Positions 16,165 to 24,379 of a stretch of DNA of 59,226 nucleotides are shown piece after piece. Under the pieces are notes generated by a model. That model was not told the DNA's origin. It saw nothing but the letters and a program-made list of their open reading frames with translations, and did not search any database. The stretch lies in assembly GCF_900496975.1 (NCBI RefSeq), contig NZ_UFQC01000039.1, positions 1 to 59,226 on the forward strand, in the 5' to 3' direction. Numbering within the stretch: position 1 is the stretch's first letter; each line of letters begins with the position of its first letter. The position numbers and the translations under genes were made by a program. The DNA comes from Achromobacter veterisilvae (GTDB lineage Bacteria; Pseudomonadota; Gammaproteobacteria; Burkholderiales; Burkholderiaceae_B).

Positions 16165-17378
16165 ATCCTACGATCGCCATCGTCGCCGACGACCTGACCG
16201 GGTCGGGCGACACCGCGGTGCAGTTCGTCCGCGCCGGCTGGAGCACGCACCTGTCCATCGGCGGCGCCGACGAAGCGCTGTCGGGACCGGCCACGGCCGG
16301 CGTCGAAGTGCTGGCGGTAACGACCAATAGCCGCGCCCTGTCCGCCGCCGACGCGGCCCAGGCCGTGCGGCGGAACGTGCAGCGGCTGCGCGCGGCCGGC
16401 GTGTCGCGCCTGTACAAGAAGGTGGATTCCACCTTGCGCGGCGCGTTCAAGGCCGAGATCGACGCGGCGCGCGAGGCCTGGGGCCCGGACACGGTGGCGG
16501 TGATCTGCCCCGCGTTCCCGGCCACCGGCCGCACCGTCGAGCAAGGCATTCTCTATGTGAACGGCAAGCCGGTCACCGAAACCTCGGCCGCCACCGACCC
16601 GGTCACGCCGGTGACCGAAAGCCATATTCCCACCCTGCTGGGCTGCGCCCATGTGGCGGCGCAGGACGGCGACACGCCGCAAGCGCTGGCGGCGCGCATC
16701 CGGCAGGCCGGCAATACGGTGGTGGTCGACGCGGCCACCGACGCCGACCTGGAACGGCTGGCGCGCGCCATCGGCCTGCTGGGCGAAAGCGCCCTGCCCG
16801 TGGGCGCGGGCGGCCTGGCCGTGCCGCTGGCCCGGGTCTGGGCCGGCGCCGACCAGACGGCGCCCGTCGTGGTCGTCGTGACCTCCCAGCACAGCGCGGC
16901 GCGCGCGCAAGCCGCCGCCCTGCGGGCCGCGGGCGCCGACACCTGGACGCCGTCGCTGGCCCAGTTGGCCGACGACGCGGCATGGCAGGCCTGGAGCCGC
17001 CCCCTGCTGCAAGCGCACGCGCAAGCCCCGCGGGAAGCCGGCACCGTGCTGCTGCTGGCTCCTGAAGGACAACTGGACGGCCTGGACTCCGAGACGGTCG
17101 CCGAACGCCTGGGCAGCCTGGCCGCGCAGCTCATCGCCGCCTCGCAGGCGGCCGGCGTCGTGGCCACCGGCGGCGACGGCGCGCGCAGCGTTCTGGTCGC
17201 GCTCGGCGCCCGCGGCATCGCGCTGGTGGACGAAGTCATGGGCGGCGTGCCCCTGGGCACGCTGACCGGGGGCGCGGCCGCCGGCCTGCCCGTGGTGACC
17301 AAGGCCGGCGGCTTTGGCACCGAAGACGTACTGGTTCGCGCGGTCCGCGCGATCCGCGACAGGAGATTCAAGCGATGA
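16161..17378 (+). CDS. DUF1537 four-carbon acid-sugar kinase (D-threonate/D-erythronate kinase type)
   Basis: A 405-residue kinase with a TTG start inside the permease stop (TTGA overlap). The N-terminal domain carries the family motif IVADDLTGSGDTAVQF and YKKVDSTLRGAFKAEI; the C-terminal nucleotide-binding domain has VVATGGDGARSVL and GGVPLGTLTGG. DUF1537 enzymes phosphorylate acid sugars such as D-threonate at O4. Coupling to a PdxA2-type dehydrogenase downstream matches the established D-threonate route (kinase DtnK, then PdxA2) to dihydroxyacetone phosphate. D-erythronate is an alternative substrate. The gene overlaps pdxA2 by 4 bases (ATGA). Confidence 0.87.
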   Translation: MNPTIAIVADDLTGSGDTAVQFVRAGWSTHLSIGGADEALSGPATAGVEVLAVTTNSRALSAADAAQAVRRNVQRLRAAGVSRLYKKVDSTLRGAFKAEIDAAREAWGPDTVAVICPAFPATGRTVEQGILYVNGKPVTETSAATDPVTPVTESHIPTLLGCAHVAAQDGDTPQALAARIRQAGNTVVVDAATDADLERLARAIGLLGESALPVGAGGLAVPLARVWAGADQTAPVVVVVTSQHSAARAQAAALRAAGADTWTPSLAQLADDAAWQAWSRPLLQAHAQAPREAGTVLLLAPEGQLDGLDSETVAERLGSLAAQLIAASQAAGVVATGGDGARSVLVALGARGIALVDEVMGGVPLGTLTGGAAAGLPVVTKAGGFGTEDVLVRAVRAIRDRRFKR

Positions 17379-18427
17379 CACAACCCCAACCCAACAAGCT
17401 GCCCTTGCTGGCCGTGACCCTGGGCGACGTGGCGGGCATCGGGCCGGAGATCACGGCCAAGATGCTGATGGGCCATGACGACCTGCGCCAGAAGGCCCGC
17501 CTGCTGGTGGTCGGCGACGTGGACGTGATGGCCAATGCCGTGCGCGGCCTGGGCGGCGACCCCGCCATCGTCCGCAAGCTGGACCGGGCGGCCGACTGCG
17601 CCAACACGCCCGGCACGATCGAAGTGCTGCAGGCCGGCCCGTCGCTGGCCCACGTCAAGCAGGGCGAAATCAGCGCGGACGCGGGCGACGGATCGGTGCG
17701 CTTCGTCACCACGGCCTGCGCCCTGGCGCGCGCCGGCGAAGTCGACGGCATCGTGACCGCCCCGCTGAACAAGGCCGCCATGCACGCCGCCGGCCACAAG
17801 TGGCCCGGCCACACCGAACTGCTGGCCCACGAGTTCGGGGTCAAGACCTTCTCGCTGGTGCTGTCGGCCGGCGACCTCTACATCTTCCACGCCACCACCC
17901 ACGTGTCGCTGCGCCAGGCCATCGAAGACCTGACCCCGGCGCGCATGCGCGCGGTGCTGCGCCTTGCCGGTTCGTTCGCCAAGGCGCTGGGCCGCGGCGA
18001 CCAGCCGGTGGCCGTGTCGGGGCTGAACCCGCACGCGGGCGAAAACGGCATTTTCGGCAGCGAAGACGCCGACATCCTGGCGCCCGCGGTGGCCGAAGCC
18101 AATGCCGCGGGCATCCTGGCGGCCGGCCCGATCCCGGCGGACGCGCTGTTCCCGCAGGCCGTGCGCGGCAAATGGCAGTTCGTGATCGCCTGTTACCACG
18201 ACCAGGGCCACGCGCCCTTCAAGGCGGTCTACGGCGACGACGGCGTGAACATCACCGTCGGCCTGCCGGTCGTGCGCGTGTCCGTGGACCACGGCACCGC
18301 CTTCGACATCGCCGGAAAGGGAATCGCCCGCGAAGACAGCCTGGTCCTGGCCGCCGAGCGCGCCGCCCACCTGGCCCCGGGCTGGACGCATGTATGGGAA
18401 ACTGCGCGGGCACAAACCGGAGGTTGA
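17375..18427 (+). CDS. pdxA2: PdxA2-like 4-phospho-D-threonate/erythronate dehydrogenase
   Basis: A 350-residue PdxA-family protein. Family motifs: GDVAGIGPEI at the N terminus, NKAAMHAAGHKWPGHTELLAH, GLNPHAGENGIFGSEDADIL, CYHDQGHAPFKAV and VSVDHGTAFDIAGKG, which carry the metal-binding histidines and phosphate site. Biosynthetic PdxA makes a pyridoxine precursor, but here the context (DUF1537 kinase in the same translationally coupled operon, KdgT-type permease, GntR regulator) points to the catabolic PdxA2 branch, which oxidises and decarboxylates the 4-phosphate to dihydroxyacetone phosphate. The GntR gene starts 5 bases after its stop. Confidence 0.87.
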   Translation: MTQPQPNKLPLLAVTLGDVAGIGPEITAKMLMGHDDLRQKARLLVVGDVDVMANAVRGLGGDPAIVRKLDRAADCANTPGTIEVLQAGPSLAHVKQGEISADAGDGSVRFVTTACALARAGEVDGIVTAPLNKAAMHAAGHKWPGHTELLAHEFGVKTFSLVLSAGDLYIFHATTHVSLRQAIEDLTPARMRAVLRLAGSFAKALGRGDQPVAVSGLNPHAGENGIFGSEDADILAPAVAEANAAGILAAGPIPADALFPQAVRGKWQFVIACYHDQGHAPFKAVYGDDGVNITVGLPVVRVSVDHGTAFDIAGKGIAREDSLVLAAERAAHLAPGWTHVWETARAQTGG

Positions 18428-18432
18428 TTCCC

Positions 18433-19329
18433 ATGGCGCCCGCCACGCACGACGCATTGCCCGTTCTTGACCGCTCCGGCGATACGCCGCTGCACGCCCA
18501 GGTGGCGGCCCTGCTGCGCGGATACATCCGCGGCAACAAGCTCGCGGCCGGCGCCGCGCTGCCCAGCGAGGCCGCCCTGTGCGAACGCTTCGGCGTGGCG
18601 CGCAGCGTCGTGCGCCAGGCGCTCGCGGCCCTGGCCGCCGAAGGTCTGATCCATCGCGAAAGCGGACGCCCCGCCACCGTCGCGGCGCCGCAGGAACATC
18701 GCCGGCTGGTGCAGCGCTCCACCGGCCTGTACGAGCAATTCGCCCAATCGGGCGTGGCCCTGCAAACGCGCGTGCTGACCTTCGCCCGCGCCGAGCCGCC
18801 GGCCGAAGTCGCCGAGTTCTTCGGCACCGGCCGCCTCTTGATGCTGGAACGCCTGCGCCATGTGGCCGAAGCGCCGCTGGCCTATGTGCGCACCTGGCTC
18901 CCCGCCGACGCCGTCCCCGGACTGCGTGCCGAAGATCTGGCCGACGCCTCCCTGCACGGCGTGCTCACGCGCCGTTTCGGCCTGCGCCCCGGCGCGGGGC
19001 GCAACCAGATCCGGGCGGTCGCCGCCGATGCCGCGCTGGCCGGCCTGCTGGACACGCCGGCAGGCACGCCCCTGCTGATGCTGCAGGGCCGCGGCATGGA
19101 CCAGCACGGCCAGCCGCTGGAATGGTTCACCACCTGGCACCGCGCGGAGCAATTGGTGTTCGACGTGGACGTGAGCGTGGGCCACGAAAGCGTGCAGCCC
19201 CGCTTGCAGACCGCGCCGCCCGCGGCAAGCGCCGCGTCCGAAGCCGCCGGGAACGATCCGCTCGCGCGCGCCCAGGCACTGGTGTCCGAACTGTCCGCCG
19301 AACTGGCCAGGCTGCGCGGCCAGCGCTGA
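18433..19329 (+). CDS. GntR-family (HutC/UTRA) transcriptional regulator of the acid-sugar operon
   Basis: A 298-residue repressor-type protein: the N-terminal winged helix has PLHAQVAALLRGYI, LPSEAALCERFGVARSVVRQALAALAAEGLI and RESGRPATV; the C-terminal UTRA ligand-binding domain has ERLRHVAEAPLAYVRTWLP and the WFTTWHRAEQLVFDVDV end strand. An Ala-rich linker and short helix (ARAQALVSELSAELARL) extend the C terminus beyond the usual ~240 residues. It is the fourth gene of the operon and the obvious candidate to bind the palindrome at 15023-15051, giving substrate-inducible autoregulation. Confidence 0.88.
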   Translation: MAPATHDALPVLDRSGDTPLHAQVAALLRGYIRGNKLAAGAALPSEAALCERFGVARSVVRQALAALAAEGLIHRESGRPATVAAPQEHRRLVQRSTGLYEQFAQSGVALQTRVLTFARAEPPAEVAEFFGTGRLLMLERLRHVAEAPLAYVRTWLPADAVPGLRAEDLADASLHGVLTRRFGLRPGAGRNQIRAVAADAALAGLLDTPAGTPLLMLQGRGMDQHGQPLEWFTTWHRAEQLVFDVDVSVGHESVQPRLQTAPPAASAASEAAGNDPLARAQALVSELSAELARLRGQR

Positions 19330-19357
19330 AACGCGCCGCCCGCGAGGCCCCTCCCCG

Positions 19358-20026
19358 CTATCCCAGCAGGTTGTCCCGCACGTGCAGCAGATGCCGCCGC
19401 ACGGCTTCCATCGCCCGTTCGCTATCGCGCTCGTGCAGCGCGTCGACAATCTCGCGATGCTCGGCCTGATATGCCTGGCGCCTTTCCGGCGTCAGGCTTT
19501 TCCGCTTGAGCACGCCCCAACTGGCCTGCGATCGGGCCGCCGTCATCAAGGCGAACACTTTTTCGATAAAGAGATTGTGGGTGGCCGTGGCCATCAGCTC
19601 GTGCAGCTTGGCATCCCAGACTTCAAACGCTTCAAAGCTGGTCGCGGCCTCGGCTTCCCGGCAAGCATTCTGCATGGCGGCGAAGTCGGCGGGCGTGCCG
19701 TGCCGCACCACCAGCGCGGCGATGGCCGGCTCCAGCACCAGCCGCGCCGCCATCAGTTCGGCCGGACTGGTCGATAGCACTTCGCTACGCAATACGGCCT
19801 CGGCCTGCGCCAGCGCCGAGGGCGGATTGGCATAGGTCCCGCTCCCCACCCGCTGCGAGATCAGCCCTTCATCCTTCAATTCGGACAAGGTCCGGCGCAC
19901 CGTGGACCGGCTGATGCCGAACTGCTCGCTCAGGGCGCGCTCCGTGGGCAGGCGGTGCCCGGCCGGCCAGGCGCCGGACTGCAGGTTCTCGATGATGACC
20001 GCCCGCAAGGCGGAAGCTTTGTTCAT
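19358..20026 (-). CDS. GntR-family (FCD/FadR subgroup) transcriptional regulator
   Basis: A 222-residue regulator; the ATG at 20026 is chosen since AGGA lies 8 nt upstream and the winged helix starts directly after (ALRAVIIENLQSG, LPTERALSEQFGISRSTVRRTLSELKDEGLI, RVGSGTYAN). The C-terminal FCD domain shows AARLVLEPAIAALV, ACREAEAATSFEAFEVWDAKLHELM with metal-binding Asp/His candidates, and AEHREIVDALHERD followed by MEAVRRHLLHVRDNL. It is divergent from the fumarylacetoacetate-hydrolase-family gene and probably controls it through the TTGGTAT sites between them. It converges with the UTRA-GntR gene. Confidence 0.88.
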   Translation of the reverse strand: MNKASALRAVIIENLQSGAWPAGHRLPTERALSEQFGISRSTVRRTLSELKDEGLISQRVGSGTYANPPSALAQAEAVLRSEVLSTSPAELMAARLVLEPAIAALVVRHGTPADFAAMQNACREAEAATSFEAFEVWDAKLHELMATATHNLFIEKVFALMTAARSQASWGVLKRKSLTPERRQAYQAEHREIVDALHERDSERAMEAVRRHLLHVRDNLLG

Positions 20027-20054
20027 GGGCTTTCCTGGAATGATCGGCGCCAAT

Positions 20055-20173
20055 GATACCAAACCAGTCCAATTTGAGACGATATGTCGAATTTTTCGCC
20101 GAATCGGTTTATTTTGGTATATTCACAACCGAAATTGGGTCTGAAAATACCTTAATTGGTATTTTTTGGTATT
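20055..20173. promoter_or_regulatory. Cluster of TTGGTAT/ATACCAA boxes, probable FCD-GntR operators
   Basis: In this AT-rich divergent intergenic region the heptamer TTGGTAT or its complement recurs: ATACCAA at 20056-20062, TTGGTAT at 20114-20120 and TTGGTAT at 20156-20162, followed by TTGGTAT at 20166-20172. AATACC (20146-20151) and GGTATT (20158-20163) form a 6-bp inverted repeat. Box-like repeats of this kind near a divergent FadR-type gene are typical operators. Individual box boundaries are by eye. Confidence 0.6.
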
Positions 20174-20209
20174 AAATCAAAGGCGGCTAGCGCCGCCCTG
20201 GGAGCAGAA

Positions 20210-21079
20210 ATGAAGATTGCAGTATTCCGAGTCGATGGCGAACGCCGGGTGGGCGTCGTTTCCGATGACGGCGCCACTGTCACCGCGCTGGACTTCCCGC
20301 GGGATCTCGCGGACTGCGGCGCATTGGCCGCGATCCAATTGCTGGCCGAAGGCCGGTCCTTGCCGGCCACGACCGGCCCGTCCTACCGCTGGGACCAGGT
20401 CGAGCACGAAGCCCCCTTGCCCGCGCAGCGGCGCAACCTGTTTTGCGTCGGCCGCAACTATCACGCGCACGCCAAGGAATTGCGCGACTCGGTATTCAAG
20501 GACAACGACGCCAATCCCGAGTCCTGGCCCATCGTGTTCACCAAGGTCCCCGAAACGGTAGTCGGCCCTTGGGCCGACGTCCGGCTGCCCACGGGCATTT
20601 CGGACAAAATCGACTACGAGGCCGAGCTGGCGGTGGTGATCGGCAAAGGCGGCCGCAATATCTCGCGCGCGGAGGCCATGAGCCATGTGGTCGGCTACAC
20701 GGTGGTCAATGACGTCACGGCGCGCGACGTGCAGATGCGCCACCAGCAGTGGGACCTCGGCAAATCGTTCGACACGTTCTGCCCCATGGGCCCGTGGCTG
20801 GTGACGGCCGATGAACTGGACGGCCGGAAAACCCGCGTGCGCTGCTGGGTGAACGGCGAACTGCGCCAGGACGGCAACACCGAAGACCTCATCTTCGACA
20901 TTCCCACCTTGATCGAAACCTGCTCGCGCGGCATCACGCTGTATCCGGGCGACGTCATCGCAACCGGCACGCCGGCCGGCGTGGGCCAGGGCCTGACCCC
21001 GCCGCAGTTCCTCAAGCACGGCGATGTGGTGCGGGTGGAGATCGACGGCATCGGCAGGATCGAGAACCGCTTCGTCTAA
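20210..21079 (+). CDS. Fumarylacetoacetate hydrolase (FAH) family protein
   Basis: A 289-residue enzyme; the ATG at 20210 follows GGAG (20201-20204). The FAH core is clear: FCVGRNYHAHAKEL, KVPETVVGPWADVRLP, the metal-binding acidic motif DYEAELAVVIGKGGR, YTVVNDVTARDVQ, KSFDTFCPMGPWLV and GDVIATGTPAGVG. The family includes acylpyruvate hydrolases, oxaloacetate decarboxylases and 2-keto-4-pentenoate-type hydratases or isomerases acting on 2-oxo acids with Mg2+. The next gene is a Bug receptor 62 bases downstream, so the substrate is probably imported by it. Exact reaction unknown. Confidence 0.88.
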   Translation: MKIAVFRVDGERRVGVVSDDGATVTALDFPRDLADCGALAAIQLLAEGRSLPATTGPSYRWDQVEHEAPLPAQRRNLFCVGRNYHAHAKELRDSVFKDNDANPESWPIVFTKVPETVVGPWADVRLPTGISDKIDYEAELAVVIGKGGRNISRAEAMSHVVGYTVVNDVTARDVQMRHQQWDLGKSFDTFCPMGPWLVTADELDGRKTRVRCWVNGELRQDGNTEDLIFDIPTLIETCSRGITLYPGDVIATGTPAGVGQGLTPPQFLKHGDVVRVEIDGIGRIENRFV

Positions 21080-21141
21080 GACAAAGCGCCGGCATGGACA
21101 CGGCGCGACGACGCGGCACCTAACGACACAAGGAGTGAGAC

Positions 21142-22113
21142 ATGAACCTGCGTTGCAAGCAGGCGGCCGCGGCTGCCCTGCTATCGTTTGGCGCGGCCGG
21201 CGCGATGGCCGCCGGCTATCCCGACCATCCCGTGACCATGATCGTGCCGTTCCCGCCCGGCGGCGTCGCCGACACGATTGCGCGGCCGCTGGCCCAGGCC
21301 ATGGGCGACAAGATGGGCCAGCCCATCGTCATCGAAAACAAGGGCGGCGCGGGCGGCGCCATCGGCATCGGCCAGGCGGGACGCGCCAAGCCTGACGGCT
21401 ACACGATCCTGATGAGCCTGTCGTCCATCTCCATCCTGCCCGCGGCGGACCGCCTGCTGGAACGCAAGCCCGCCTACCAGTTGGATCAGTTCGTGCCGAT
21501 CGCGCGGATCACGGCCGATCCGACGGTGCTGGTGGTGCGCGCCGATGCCCCGTACAAGACGCTGCGGGAGTTCATCGACGCCGCCAAGAACCAGTCCGGC
21601 AAGTTCAGCTACGGCAGCTCGGGCATCTACGGCACCATGCACGTTCCGATGGAAATGCTGCAGAACTCGGCCGGAATCAAGATGATGCATGTGCCCTTCA
21701 CCGGCGCCGGCCCGGCGGTGCAGGCGCTGGTCGGCGGACAGGTCGACGCGCTGGCCACCGGTCCGTCCAGCGTCATGCAACTGATCCAGGCCGGGCGCGT
21801 CAGGCCGCTGGCGCATTGGGGTGACGGCAGGCTCGACAGCCTGCCGCAAGTGCCGTCCTTCAAATCGCAAGGCTACGACATCAGCTTCGTGCAATGGTCC
21901 GGCGTATTCGCCCGCACCGGCACGCCGCCTGAGGTCGTCGACCGGCTGCGCAAGACCGTCAAGGAAATCCTTGACGATCCCGGCGTGCAATCCCGGATCG
22001 CCGGCACCGGCAGCCCCGTGCAATACCTGGATGCGCCGGCCTTCGATGAATACTGGAAGAAGGATTCCGTATCGCTGGAGCAGGCGGTGCAGAAAATAGG
22101 TAAGGTCGAGTAA
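21142..22113 (+). CDS. Bug/TctC-family periplasmic solute-binding protein
   Basis: A 323-residue receptor with a good ribosome site (AAGGAG, 8 nt before ATG) and a signal peptide cleaved near AMA-AGYPDHPV. Bug motifs: VTMIVPFPPGGVADTIARPLAQAM, PIVIENKGGAGGAIGIGQ, HVPFTGAGPAVQALVGGQVDAL. No transporter membrane genes are adjacent. It follows the FAH-family gene on the same strand and is probably in the same FCD-GntR-controlled unit, binding a dicarboxylic or oxo-acid substrate. It converges with the acyl-CoA synthetase at 22154. Confidence 0.9.
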   Translation: MNLRCKQAAAAALLSFGAAGAMAAGYPDHPVTMIVPFPPGGVADTIARPLAQAMGDKMGQPIVIENKGGAGGAIGIGQAGRAKPDGYTILMSLSSISILPAADRLLERKPAYQLDQFVPIARITADPTVLVVRADAPYKTLREFIDAAKNQSGKFSYGSSGIYGTMHVPMEMLQNSAGIKMMHVPFTGAGPAVQALVGGQVDALATGPSSVMQLIQAGRVRPLAHWGDGRLDSLPQVPSFKSQGYDISFVQWSGVFARTGTPPEVVDRLRKTVKEILDDPGVQSRIAGTGSPVQYLDAPAFDEYWKKDSVSLEQAVQKIGKVE

Positions 22114-22145
22114 ACGGCGGAGCCCGCGGGCCCCGCGCCATGGAA

Positions 22146-22166
22146 GGCCGCCGCTAAGCGGCGGCC
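22146..22166. terminator. Hairpin between convergent Bug and acyl-CoA synthetase genes
   Basis: GGCCGCCGC (22146-22154), loop TAA, GCGGCGGCC (22158-22166) is a perfect 9-bp G+C stem. It overlaps the stop codon of the minus-strand synthetase gene and has no T-run on either side, so termination would have to be weak or factor-aided. Confidence 0.4.
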
Positions 22167-23635
22167 TGCCGCGCCAGGGCCTTGCGGTCCACCTTGCCCA
22201 CCGCGTTCTCGGGCAGGCGCTCCAGCCACAGCACGTCGCGCGGTACATAAATGCGGCCCAGGCGGGCCAGCACCTCGGCCTGGATAGCCGAGGCGTCCGG
22301 CCCATCATCGCCCGCGCGCTGTACGAAAATCACCGGCACTTCGCCCAGGTCCGCGTCCGGCGCGCCCACGACGCAGCACGCCGCCACGCCCGGCAAACCG
22401 GTAACGACGCCCTCGACCAGCGCGGGCGAGATGTTCTCGCCTCCCCGGATGATCACGTCCTTGATGCGGCCCGTGATGCTCAGGTAGCCCTGTTCATCGA
22501 AACGCCCCAGATCGCCGGTGCGCAATAGCCGCAACGCGCCCTCGTCCGCGCCCTCCACGCCCAGGTAACCCAGCATCAGACTATCGCCCGCGATGCAGAT
22601 CTCGCCTTCGCCGCCCGGCGCTGCCTCGGTGCCGTCCGGCAAGCGCAGGCTCACGCTCTGCCCCGCCAGCACCGTGCCCACCGAGCCCACGCGCCGCGCG
22701 CCGGGCGGATTCATGGTGGACGTGCAGGTGGCCTCCGACAAACCGTAGGACACAACCAGCGGACAGCCCAGGAACGCCTCGATGCGCCGGTGCAGCGCCT
22801 CGGTGATCGGGGCCGAGCCGCAACGCGCGAAGCGCAGGCCCGCCAGGCTGTCCGGATCGAATTCCAGTTCCAGCATGCGGGCGTACATGGTGGGCACGCC
22901 GGTGACGATGGTGGGCCGGAACGCGCGCAGCAGGCCCGGCATGTCGTCCGCGCGGAAGCGGCCCGCCAGCGCCACGCTGGCCCCCGCCAGCAGCGGCGCG
23001 AAAATCTGGTTGTTCAGCGCGTTGGTATGGTGCAGCGGCATCACGTGCAGCAGGCGGTCGTCCGGCGTCAGGCCGGTGTGCGCCAGCACGCCGCGCGCAT
23101 TGTTGGCCAGGCCGCGGTGGCTCAGGAGCACGCCCTTGGGGTGGCCCGTGCTGCCGGAGGTGAACAGCAGCAGGCCGGGGTCGCCGGGCGCGACGCCGGC
23201 CGCGCCGCTCCAGTCCAGCGGGCCTTGCGCGACGCGCCCCGCGTCCAGCCGGCGCGCCGGCGCCAGGCCGCTGGCCTGCGCGGTTCCGGCATTGGGCTCG
23301 TCGTACAGCATCCATGCCAGGCCCACCGCCGCCACGCGCCTTGCGGTCTCTTCGACCGACAGCCGCGGCTCCAGGGGGCACGGGCACGCGCCCGCCGCCA
23401 TCGTTCCCAGGATGGCCAGCACCTGCTCCAGCGACCGCTCCATGGCGATCGCCACATAGCTGCCGGGCGCGACGCCGGCCGCGCGCAAGCCGCCCGCGAC
23501 CCGCCCGACCCGGCCATGCAGATCCTCATACGTCAGCGCGCCTTCCGCGGTCACGATGGCCGGGCGCGCCGCCCATTGCGGCTGGCTCCAGGCGCGCGCG
23601 CACGCCGCCGCCAGGGTGGCATCGGGTATCGTCAT
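22154..23635 (-). CDS. Class I acyl-CoA synthetase / acid--CoA ligase
   Basis: A 493-residue AMP-forming ligase. Motifs: LLFTSGSTGHPKGVLLSH (phosphate loop), VVSYGLSEATCTSTM, LLRTGDLGRFDEQGYLSITGRIKDVIIRGGENISP (hinge), and the catalytic C-terminal Lys in ENAVGKVDRKAL. It activates a carboxylic acid to its CoA thioester. It is the last gene of the minus-strand operon led by the CaiB/BaiF gene and follows the two-subunit CoA-transferase-fold enzyme after 9 bases. Together these genes suggest CoA-dependent breakdown of an imported, possibly cyclic, acid. Substrate unknown. Confidence 0.9.
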   Translation of the reverse strand: MTIPDATLAAACARAWSQPQWAARPAIVTAEGALTYEDLHGRVGRVAGGLRAAGVAPGSYVAIAMERSLEQVLAILGTMAAGACPCPLEPRLSVEETARRVAAVGLAWMLYDEPNAGTAQASGLAPARRLDAGRVAQGPLDWSGAAGVAPGDPGLLLFTSGSTGHPKGVLLSHRGLANNARGVLAHTGLTPDDRLLHVMPLHHTNALNNQIFAPLLAGASVALAGRFRADDMPGLLRAFRPTIVTGVPTMYARMLELEFDPDSLAGLRFARCGSAPITEALHRRIEAFLGCPLVVSYGLSEATCTSTMNPPGARRVGSVGTVLAGQSVSLRLPDGTEAAPGGEGEICIAGDSLMLGYLGVEGADEGALRLLRTGDLGRFDEQGYLSITGRIKDVIIRGGENISPALVEGVVTGLPGVAACCVVGAPDADLGEVPVIFVQRAGDDGPDASAIQAEVLARLGRIYVPRDVLWLERLPENAVGKVDRKALARQAAA

Positions 23636-23644
23636 GGCGGACTC

Positions 23645-24379
23645 CTAGCGCAGCGCGACCGCGGCGTCGCGTTCGAACTGCCCGTCGGCATCCAGCTCGC
23701 GCAAGGCGCGGGCCTCGGCCGCCGTGGGCGGTTCGGAAGGCGCCGCCCCCGCCGCGTCGAAGTCGAAGCCGGTGCGCTCGCGCACTTCGGACAGGCTGGA
23801 CTCCGGATGCCACGATTGCAGCGCCAGCCTTCCGTCGCGCTTGACGAATACCGCGATGGGCGTCACCACGCCGTGGAACCCGCCCCAGGACGTCATGAAG
23901 TCCAGCTTGGGCACAAAGGTGCGGCGCGAGTGTTCCGTGCGCCAGGTGCAGGCGCGCCTGGCCGTCGGCAGCATCACCGCGCCGCCGCCGCCGCCCGGCA
24001 GGCGCACCTTGGGTTCGTGCCAGTCGCCGATGCAGGAATTGTTGGCGCAGCCCTCGCCGTCGATCTGCGCCGCGCCCAGGAAGGTCAGGTCCATGCGGCC
24101 GCGGGTGCAGAGGTCGTAGAAATCCTCGTTCGAGAAGATCGACGCGGTGTGTTCCGCCAGCACCGGATCCGAACTGGAAAGCGGAATGTGCGAAGGCCGC
24201 GGGTTCACGCCTCCGGCCACGTTGATGTAGACGAAGTCGAAGTCGTAGGCCCGCTTGGCCAGCAGGCAGGCCAGCATCGGCATGGTGGAATTCACGCCGC
24301 TGAAGGTGATCTCGTCCGGGCGGATGAAGCGCGCCAGGTTGGTCACGATGTACGAAAAGCCCGACCATTGCTCAGCCAT
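23645..24379 (-). CDS. CoA-transferase family I beta-type subunit, IpdB-like (catalytic Glu missing)
   Basis: A 244-residue protein of the glutaconate-CoA-transferase beta fold: FLGAAQIDGEGCANNSCIGDWHEPKVRLPGGGGGA, FVPKLDFMTSWGGFHG and the end motif RERTGFDFD align by eye with GctB. At the place where GctB has its catalytic glutamate (VESGLMD) this protein reads VYINVAGGVNPRP, with no Glu. IpdB, the beta subunit of a CoA-dependent ring-cleaving hydrolase in steroid catabolism, also lacks it. So a hydrolase rather than a CoA transferase is inferred. It overlaps the alpha subunit gene by 8 bases, implying stoichiometric synthesis. Confidence 0.85.
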   Translation of the reverse strand: MAEQWSGFSYIVTNLARFIRPDEITFSGVNSTMPMLACLLAKRAYDFDFVYINVAGGVNPRPSHIPLSSSDPVLAEHTASIFSNEDFYDLCTRGRMDLTFLGAAQIDGEGCANNSCIGDWHEPKVRLPGGGGGAVMLPTARRACTWRTEHSRRTFVPKLDFMTSWGGFHGVVTPIAVFVKRDGRLALQSWHPESSLSEVRERTGFDFDAAGAAPSEPPTAAEARALRELDADGQFERDAAVALR

